From: Cellvibrio sp. PSBB006
GTDB taxonomy: Bacteria > Pseudomonadota > Gammaproteobacteria > Pseudomonadales > Cellvibrionaceae
NCBI RefSeq assembly: GCF_002162135.1
Contig: NZ_CP021382.1
Location: 2,974,001-3,038,000, forward strand
Direction: 5' to 3'
DNA length: 64,000 nt
Shown here: positions 1-7,000 of the stretch, one piece after another
How positions within the stretch are numbered: position 1 is the first letter of the stretch
How the letters are laid out: each line of letters begins with the position of its first letter
Program-made: the position numbers and the translations under genes
The notes under the pieces: generated by a model
Databases searched by the model: none
What the model was told of the DNA's origin: nothing
Seen by the model: the letters and a program-made list of their open reading frames with translations, nothing else

Positions 1-2
1 TC

Positions 3-224
3 TCTGTATCGAGTCCCCTGGCAGAACAACTCGGTTGCGATCTGGAAGAAAGTCCACTCGGTTTTATCATTAAAACAGATGCACTTAAAGAGACGAGCAT
101 TCGCCATGTGTTTGCCTGCGGCGATGCGGCTCGCGCAGCGGGGAATGTAACCTTTGCCATTGCCGACGGTGTCATGGCCGGCACCGCCGCCCATCGCTCA
201 CTCATGCTCGAAGGCTTGCACTAA
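3..224 (+). CDS. FAD/NAD(P)-dependent oxidoreductase, C-terminal fragment
   Basis: The window opens inside this gene; 73 codons in frame from base 3 reach a TAA at 222-224. The visible tail holds a VFACGDAAR segment followed by a run ending GVMAGTAAH. This is the FAD-binding closing motif (Gly-Asp followed by a helix) of thioredoxin reductase-like pyridine nucleotide-disulphide oxidoreductases. In that family the Asp contacts the FAD ribityl chain. The N-terminal Rossmann motif and any redox CxxC lie outside the window, so the substrate cannot be stated. A REP-like palindrome follows eight bases after the stop. Family call is fairly sure; function beyond flavoprotein reductase is open. Confidence 0.75.
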   Translation, partial: SVSSPLAEQLGCDLEESPLGFIIKTDALKETSIRHVFACGDAARAAGNVTFAIADGVMAGTAAHRSLMLEGLH

Positions 225-231
225 CCCACCC

Positions 232-265
232 GTAGGTCGGATTAGCCGCAAGGCGTAATCCGACA
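232..265 (+). repeat. REP-like palindrome, copy 1
   Basis: A 34-base element begins GTAGGTCGGATTA and ends GTAATCCGACA, giving a near-perfect hairpin of about 11 bp with a short GC-rich loop. It sits between the flavoprotein stop and the AraC-type gene. Six further copies occur in the window (2546, 2622, 12891, 12949, 54486, 55888), all extragenic. This is the expected behaviour of repetitive extragenic palindromes. Confidence 0.85.
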
Positions 266-400
266 TCTTTCTGGCAAATGCGAAAAATTTCCCAACAAAA
301 AAATCACCACCATGCGCCCTTAAAAAATAAAAGATTCAAAGCCCCCAAAACACCTGATATGGTTTGAACTCATTATTCATACCCCAGGACACTGCCCTTT

Positions 401-1426
401 ATGTTGACTCTGATTACCCAATGGAGCATCGGTTTTAGTTTAGTCGCCATGGTTATCTTGTGGGGCGTGTATTGGTGGACCTATCAGGCGTTTGAAAAAA
501 CGGGGTTTTCTAAATTTGCGTGCACGGCCATGTTAGCCATTGTCGCTAGCATCCAGGTATTTCACGGTTGGGCGCTGGCGTTTGATGGGCAGGTATTTGA
601 AGAGCCTTTTTACCTCGCTCTGCTGTTTGCCTCGCCGGTAGCCTTCTATGGTTTTTGCCGGGAATTGATTGAGCCACAAGCCCGCATCCCTCCGCTTGCT
701 GCATTGGCCATCGTGCCGGTGATATCAGGGCCATGGGCACCGGTACAGATTGCTCTGCCCTTGGCTTTTGCGATGGGAGGGCTCAGCGCCTTTTGGCTCA
801 CGCTGAAGTTGCACCGCCTCAAAGACCAACGCCGCCACTTTGAACTGGAGCGGTTTGGCTTACTGGGTATTGCCTTGGTGGCCTGCGTGATATTTTTTGT
901 CGGGCTATTTGCGCCCTGGCTGGGTGAGCGTTTTTATGTTTTGGCCTACGCCAACCTCACCGCTCTGGTACTTGCCGCCATTCTTTGGTTACTGCTGCGT
1001 TACCCCGACCTTCTACAAAAAGCGATTGAAGCCGTGACGACAAGCTATGCAGTCTCCACGCTAAAAAATCACGATTGCGATGCCCTTGCCAGACAATTGC
1101 AAACCCTGATGCATAAAGAACAGTTGTATAAAGATGAGGACTTAAGTCTGGCACGTCTGGCCGAGTCCTTAGGTTTAACCACGCACCAGACCTCCGAGTT
1201 GATCAATACGCAATTTGATATCAGCTTCTCGCGCCTCGTCCGTCAATACCGTATCAATGCCGCCAAGCTGGTGCTCACCCAGGAACCTAATGCGTCGGTG
1301 TTGTCGGTCGGGCTATCGGTAGGGTTCAGTTCGCAGTCATCCTTCTACACCGCCTTTCGCGAAGTGACCGGACTGACCCCGGGGCAATACCGCAAACAAC
1401 ACGGCATTCTCACTCGCACGGAGTAA
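401..1426 (+). CDS. Membrane-anchored AraC-family transcriptional regulator
   Basis: A 341-residue protein. Residues 1-205 are dominated by about six to seven hydrophobic segments. Residues about 240-335 form an AraC/XylS DNA-binding domain with two helix-turn-helix units (LARLAESLGL and VLSVGLSVGFSSQSSFYTAF) and the family-typical LTPGQYRK end. This architecture suggests a sensor that reads a membrane or periplasmic cue and acts on DNA directly. The methyltransferase gene starts 171 bases downstream on the same strand and is the natural candidate target. The ATG at 401 has only a weak upstream purine run (ccaggacac). Domain call is confident; the signal and targets are unknown. Confidence 0.85.
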   Translation: MLTLITQWSIGFSLVAMVILWGVYWWTYQAFEKTGFSKFACTAMLAIVASIQVFHGWALAFDGQVFEEPFYLALLFASPVAFYGFCRELIEPQARIPPLAALAIVPVISGPWAPVQIALPLAFAMGGLSAFWLTLKLHRLKDQRRHFELERFGLLGIALVACVIFFVGLFAPWLGERFYVLAYANLTALVLAAILWLLLRYPDLLQKAIEAVTTSYAVSTLKNHDCDALARQLQTLMHKEQLYKDEDLSLARLAESLGLTTHQTSELINTQFDISFSRLVRQYRINAAKLVLTQEPNASVLSVGLSVGFSSQSSFYTAFREVTGLTPGQYRKQHGILTRTE

Positions 1427-1432
1427 CCTGTT

Positions 1433-1470
1433 GCGAGTTTGAACTGCAAAATGATCATTTTGGAACTCGC
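1433..1470. promoter_or_regulatory. Nested palindrome between regulator and methyltransferase
   Basis: A perfect 16-bp palindrome (CAAAATGATCATTTTG, 1447-1462) lies inside a 7-bp inverted repeat GCGAGTT/AACTCGC (1433-1439 and 1464-1470). It begins a few bases after the regulator's stop and lies about 130 bases before the methyltransferase start. It could be an operator or a stem-loop attenuator or terminator. There is no strong T-run after it, which weakens the terminator reading. Confidence 0.4.
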
Positions 1471-1597
1471 TAACCTCTTGTTTTCAAAAAGCATTTAAAA
1501 ACCACATCGCAAAGAATCACCAAACAGATCGATCTGGAGGTTGCTACACGGTCGCTTGGCCAAGCTGGTGGCAGATTCATTCAAAAAGGACGTCACC

Positions 1598-2539
1598 ATG
1601 CCCGCCAACCTGATGCTTAAAAATGCGTTAACCACTCATACTCATCCCACCGAACAGGCCAAGCCCACATCTGAAAAAATCCCGCAACTTGAGCGTGTAC
1701 AAGCCTATTACGCCGAAGCCAGTGAAGGGTATCGCGATTGGAGTAAAGGCTTGAACATGCACTTTGGTACCTATGAGTGGGGCACCAACCCATTCAATCT
1801 TGAGGCCATGCTGGAAAATACCAATCGCGCGGTACTGCAAAGCCTCAAACTGCGGGGTCAGCAAAATTATGTATTGGATATGGGGTGCGGTTTGGGAGCC
1901 ACTGCCCGTTTTGCCGCCGGGCAAACAACAGTGGCCAGCATCACGGGCATTACCATTGCCAACAACCAGGTGAAAGAAGCGCGCGCGTTAAGCTGTGACC
2001 TACCCGGTGCGCATAAACTTGGCTTCCACCGTGCGGATTACCATCACACATCTTTTGAGAGCGCCCAGTTCGACGGCATCTATGCCATTGAAAGCGCGTG
2101 CCACAGCACCGAGCACAACAAAACCTCTCTGTTACAAGAAGCCCTGCGATTATTAAAACCCGGCGCCACCCTGACCCTGTGCGATGGGTTTATGACCACG
2201 CAAACGCACTCCGCCTTTACACGCCTGTGCTATCAAAAAACCTGCCACCATTGGGCACTCGGCCACTTCCCCGATTTACATCAAGTCACCGCACACATGG
2301 CCGAGCTGGGGTTTGTCAATATCAAGGTCGTCGACCTCAGCTGGCGGGTGCTGCCTTCAGCCTTGTTTGTGCCATGGATGATTATTAAGTATGGGGTTAA
2401 GCTGCTTTGCCGAGGTGACCGCAACCCGCAACACTGGCATCATCTGCTCGCGCCTTTGTGGGGATTAGGTTTGGCTATGAATCGCAAGGCATTTGGTTAT
2501 TACCTCGTCACGGGTGATAAACCGGATATCAAAACCTAA
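1598..2539 (+). CDS. Class I SAM-dependent methyltransferase
   Basis: A 313-residue protein with the SAM-binding motif I VLDMGCGLGATARF at residues about 92-105. An acidic-turn region follows (FDGIYAIESACHS), then the LLKPGATLTLCDGF post-motif. The layout matches Erg6/UbiE-like small-molecule methyltransferases acting on lipids, sterol-like compounds or quinones; no substrate can be chosen. The open frame extends up to a TTG at 1541. The ATG at 1598 is preferred because AAGGA lies seven bases before it, whereas the TTG directly abuts its purine run. The gene follows the membrane AraC-type regulator and may be its target. REP-like palindromes lie just after the stop. Confidence 0.8.
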   Translation: MPANLMLKNALTTHTHPTEQAKPTSEKIPQLERVQAYYAEASEGYRDWSKGLNMHFGTYEWGTNPFNLEAMLENTNRAVLQSLKLRGQQNYVLDMGCGLGATARFAAGQTTVASITGITIANNQVKEARALSCDLPGAHKLGFHRADYHHTSFESAQFDGIYAIESACHSTEHNKTSLLQEALRLLKPGATLTLCDGFMTTQTHSAFTRLCYQKTCHHWALGHFPDLHQVTAHMAELGFVNIKVVDLSWRVLPSALFVPWMIIKYGVKLLCRGDRNPQHWHHLLAPLWGLGLAMNRKAFGYYLVTGDKPDIKT

Positions 2540-2545
2540 ACCGTC

Positions 2546-2576
2546 GTAGGTCGGATTAGCACAGCGTAATCCGACA
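2546..2576 (+). repeat. REP-like palindrome, copy 2
   Basis: GTAGGTCGGATTAGC...GCGTAATCCGACA, seven bases after the methyltransferase stop. It forms an inverted pair with copy 3 at 2622-2655, separated by 45 bases, resembling a bacterial interspersed mosaic element between two convergent genes. Confidence 0.85.
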
Positions 2577-2621
2577 ATGCATTTCGCAAGTATGAAAAAT
2601 TTTCGCAGGGAGGAAGTGGGG

Positions 2622-2655
2622 TGTCGGATTACGCCTTACGGCTAATCCGACCTAC
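2622..2655 (-). repeat. REP-like palindrome, copy 3 (inverted relative to copy 2)
   Basis: Reverse-oriented copy. Its reverse complement is almost identical to copy 1, differing by one base in the loop. It lies between the convergent methyltransferase and DUF1552 genes, where it could also act as a bidirectional stem-loop terminator. Confidence 0.85.
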
Positions 2656-2673
2656 GGGGCCTGTGGTTGCGTT

Positions 2674-4059
2674 TTAGATTATGCCGGTGCGCCAGTGGTT
2701 TTCAGGGAGGTTGGTGACGCCGAGCAGACGGGCGATATCGCCGAAGAGTTCGTGTGTGCCCCACACGCGTTGGCCGTTGTTGACGCCGTCGCCGCAGTAA
2801 ATGATGCGGCCCATTTGCAGCGCGCTGCCGGCACCGCCGGCCAGGGTGACTGCGCCGGCAGCGCCGCCGTGTTTGGAGCCGTCGCCCACTTCGGAAAACA
2901 TTACCACCAGGGTATCGTCGAGCAATCCTTTCGCTTGTAATTGTTGCAGGGTGTAAGCCAGCAACGAGTGATACCAGCGCACTTGCGCGGTGTGCGGTAC
3001 ATCGCCGGGGCGGTGGGAGGCGTTGTGGCTGGCGTGTTCGTTATACCAGCGCGTTACAGCGCCGACGATGCCGCTGTTGGTATCGTGTTTGATGCCTTGC
3101 GCAATGGCGTCCTGTGCCATTTGCCAGCATTCATCGAAGGCGTAATTCACCAGGTTGCCGTTCTCATCGCCTTTGGACATTTGCAGCGTGGCCACACGAT
3201 GCAGGCCGCAGGAAAACGCGCCGACAATATTGTCAATTTGCGCGCGGCACAGGTGCGGAAACATTTGCCATTCTGTCGGCGTCAGCGGTTGATTCGCTTG
3301 CGCATAGGGATCGGCGAGCACATTCGGATTAAAACTGCATTCACCCACTTGTACGCCGGTTTGATCGCGCAACCGCCGCAAAGCGTTCGCGTGTAAATCA
3401 ATCTTGTCCTGCCGTGTGCCCTCCAGCGTTGCATCGGACAAATGTTCAAAATCTGCCAAAATCGTTTCGTACAGGCGCCGTTTTAAATCCGACACTTCAC
3501 CACCCGCATCACCGATGCGCGCCGCTAATTTTTGCGCGACATCGGCGGGATCATTGTTGGGAATCGGCCGCGCATTGGTGCCGACGTTGCGCGGTTTGGA
3601 GATCATCGCGTCGGATTTTGGTCCGGTGCGTACACCCAGACTCAATACACCCTCGCTGCCCAATTGCTCCGCAATTAAATGATCGATGCTTGCGCTGGCA
3701 TCGCTGATCTGGTTGTTACCGGTGAGGATGCCGCGCATATCGTTGTAGTGCGCACCGGCGCCCTGGCCGATATCGAGATTCAGGTTTTTAAACACGATCA
3801 TCCGATTGTGCCAATCCTTCAAAGGCCCCAAACCAAAACTCAATTCAGTACCGTTGCTGATGCTGCCGTTGTCCTGCGCCGGTCGCCAGTTGTAGGGCAC
3901 CACGCCGTTGGGGTAATACAAAAATAAAACACGTTGCGCGCTCGCTGTTTGCGCGAGTACCTGTTGGCCGAGCATCTGCCCCGCGAAGGGTAGCAACATG
4001 CCTGTCCGTGCGAGGTTCATTAAAAAACTGCGACGCGAACGATTGTGGGAGTTTGTCAT
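2674..4059 (-). CDS. Tat-exported DUF1552 protein
   Basis: A 461-residue protein starting with a twin-arginine signal: SRRSFLMNL near residues 9-17 followed by a hydrophobic stretch. The remainder matches DUF1552, a family almost always encoded beside DUF1592/DUF1588/DUF1587 cytochrome-like proteins in planctomycetes, myxobacteria and Cellvibrio relatives. Its biochemical role is not established. Fold-level resemblance to sulfatase/DUF1501-type hydrolases is often suggested. Start chosen at 4059 because AGAGGA lies eight bases upstream; the longer frame uses a TTG. It begins 18 bases after the stop of the giant redox gene, so the two are one operon and probably one periplasmic or surface system. 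Confidence 0.85.
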   Translation of the reverse strand: MTNSHNRSRRSFLMNLARTGMLLPFAGQMLGQQVLAQTASAQRVLFLYYPNGVVPYNWRPAQDNGSISNGTELSFGLGPLKDWHNRMIVFKNLNLDIGQGAGAHYNDMRGILTGNNQISDASASIDHLIAEQLGSEGVLSLGVRTGPKSDAMISKPRNVGTNARPIPNNDPADVAQKLAARIGDAGGEVSDLKRRLYETILADFEHLSDATLEGTRQDKIDLHANALRRLRDQTGVQVGECSFNPNVLADPYAQANQPLTPTEWQMFPHLCRAQIDNIVGAFSCGLHRVATLQMSKGDENGNLVNYAFDECWQMAQDAIAQGIKHDTNSGIVGAVTRWYNEHASHNASHRPGDVPHTAQVRWYHSLLAYTLQQLQAKGLLDDTLVVMFSEVGDGSKHGGAAGAVTLAGGAGSALQMGRIIYCGDGVNNGQRVWGTHELFGDIARLLGVTNLPENHWRTGII

Positions 4060-4077
4060 TGTTATGGTCCTCTGCAA

Positions 4078-7000
4078 TTAACGACGCAAGATAAAACTGT
4101 CGGATAAGGTGAGGTCGATCAGCATGTCGCGCATGCCGCCACCTGCGCGCAGGTCCGCGCTGTAGGCGCGAATGATCGGCTCATCAAGCTGGGTTTCGTT
4201 GCGCCCCAGGGTGTAGCGGTAGAACTGCCGTGAGTAACAGGCCGCACCCTGCCCGCTGTCAGCAATCAATGCGGCCAGCTCCGGGATGGAGTTGTAGGCT
4301 ACCGCCGGACTGTTGGGGTCAAGGGTCGTCTCCGGCGAGTTCAGGCTTTTGATGGCACCGCTAGCATCCACCGCGCGGGTGTCGCCGTTGCCCAGGGTTT
4401 CGATGGTGCGGAACAGCGCATCGCTGCCGAAGCTTTCGAAACCGAAGCCAACGCCGTCGATAAATTGGTGGCAGGAGGCACAGGCCGGATCGCTGGTGTG
4501 GCGCGCAGTGGCATCGCGGTTGCTGTCGCTCGGCTCGAAGACCACATTGAAATCAGCGGCGGCGGGCGGCGGGAATTCCTGGCACATCAAGGCCTGACGC
4601 ACATACACGCCGCGCTTGATCGGCGCCGGGTTAACCGTGTTGGTGCGCGACGCGAGGAAGGCGCCGTGACCCAGTAGACCCGCGCCGGAGCGCGCTTCCC
4701 CACTGGTATGGAAGCGGCGCGTCCAGTCCGTCACCGCCGGCATCCCGTAATGGGCGGCCAGTTCGGCATTGACCCAGGTGTAATTGGCGGTCAGCAGCTC
4801 GTTGAACGGCTTGTTCTCCTTGATGGCTTCCACCACGAAGCGCAGGGTTTCTTCCTTGAACGCAGCGATCAGCGTGGGGCTCTGGATGGCCGCAAACCCG
4901 TATTGGTTGTCGATCAGCCAGCCCGAAGCAAAGCGCCGCAGGCCGCGTTCGGCACGCGGGTCCGCCAGCAAGCGTTCCACCTGCGCGGCGATATCCAGCG
5001 TCCCCGCATCGGCAGCGGCCAACAAGTTCTCGTCCGGGGTCGTGACCCAGAAGGTGTAGGCCAGCAGGGTCGCGATTTCATAGTCGGTCAGGCGATAGAG
5101 GCCGGTGTCTGTGTCCGCCACGCCCAGTTCCGAGCGGTACATAAAGTGGGGCGACATCAACAGTGCCTGCACCAGGGTGCGACCGGCGTCGGTGCTGTCA
5201 TAGAGTGCCGTGTAAGTGCTTACTTCGTCGTTTGACAAGGGACGACGGAACAGCTTCTTGCCTAACCGCTCCACCACGCAGGGGTGATCACTACAGCCCG
5301 GCGCTAGGCCGGCAAAGCCTTTATCGGTGATAGTCTGGTCAGCCACCTCCGCGGCGACCATCTCGTAACCCAGGGTGCGCTCGTTGTCCGCGATCAGGAA
5401 GGAAGCAGTTTCAAAGTTGCGCAAGCGACCGTCCGCCGGGACCGGGTTCATCAGGTTATCGGGGAAGGCAATGCCGAAGATATCGCGCACACTGTTGAGG
5501 TATTCGGTGCGCGTCAGCAAACGCAAATTGCGCGCATCCAGGCTGGACTGGGATGGACAGTCGGTGCCGCTACAGACGTCCGGCGCTTCCCAGGCGTTGG
5601 CGATGATCATGCTGGCAATGTCGTAGGCGCAGTCGCCGGGGGTGGTGCCGGCACATTGATTGGCGGTACCCATCGGCATGTAGACGCTGATGTAGTCCGC
5701 CAGCAGTTCCACCGTCCAGGCGCTGCTTTCGTGCAGATTATCGAGTGCGGCTGCTACGCCGCCCTTGCCCTGCTCGCCGTGGCAACTGGCGCACTGGCCA
5801 GCATAGAGATCCCGCGCGGGGCCGTGGGTGTCGCCCTCAAACAGCGCCTGTAACGAGAGGCCGTGAGCCGGGACGACCAGTTGCACCTCGGTTTGGGTAG
5901 GATCGGTAAAGACGTAGGGCAAACCATCGCCGGTCCAGCCAGCAAAGGTGGTGCCGTAGGGTGCTTCATCAGCGGCGATAGTCACCACCGTGCCGGCGCG
6001 GAAATCGCGCTCGTTGTCCGGCGTGCTGCCGCCGATCACCGACAGGCGATACAGCGTATTGTCCCCCGAGCCGCCGGGGTTCCAGGGCGTCCAGCTGTTA
6101 CTGGCGAAGCTGTAACTGGCAGAAGTGGTGATGCTCAGGTCCGGCGTTTGCGCGCCGCTGCCGTTGGTGAAGATCACGTTGATAGCACCGTTATGCAGGT
6201 GTTGCGGTTCCACGCTGTAAGTCCACCAGCCATCGGCGTCGGGGCCATTCATTGCCACACCGGGCCAGGGTGCTACCACCTGGTTGGCGCCGTTGACGAC
6301 AGTCCACACATAGATGCGCACGTTGGCCCAGTCGGCGGCGTTATCAAAGCGCAGCTGCAAACCGGGCGCTCTGTCGACAAGGGTCAGGGTCGCGGTCATT
6401 CCCTGGTAATGGGCTTCGACCTCTGCGGTGCCAGCGGCCAGGCGCGTGAGCAGTCCGTTTGCACTCACTGATGCCACCTCGGCACCGCTCACCATCTGCC
6501 AGCTCACCTGCCCGTATAGATTCACGCGCATACCGTCGCTGCGCACACCGTAGGCCACCAGTTGTTGTTCATCGGCCAGTGCGACGCTGGCGGGCGCAAT
6601 CTCTATCGCGGTAATGGCCGCCGACGACGAACTGGATGAGCTTGAACTGTTGTCGGATGAAGTGGCACTGGATGAATTACCGCTGGTATCCAGGCCGTTG
6701 ATCCATTCCGCAAACACCGCTTCCGCCACCGGGTTGGTGTAGCGCGAACCCTTGGGCATCCGATTGCCGTCGCTGGTCTGGTAGATGTACACCACGCTGT
6801 CGTCGGTACTGCCGGGGCGCACACGATATTTTCCGCCGCTGGTGGCCTGGTTGATCCAGCGCATATCTGCCAGCGGGGTGTCGTATTGCATGTCCATAAA
6901 GCTGCTGTTGTGACAGTGCGCGCAGTTGGTGTCGGCGTAGGCTTTGACCCGCGCCGTGAGATCGGCCGTCGCATCATCGAGCGCTGCAAACTGTTCGTAA

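Noticed and set aside
1541..1597. TTG start 19 codons upstream for the methyltransferase
   Set aside because: The GGAGG directly touches the TTG, too close for a ribosome site, and the ATG at 1598 has AAGGA at seven bases.
2695..2940. Plus-strand frames opposite DUF1552 and the giant redox gene
   Set aside because: They mirror GC-rich coding on the minus strand and have no domains or ribosome sites.
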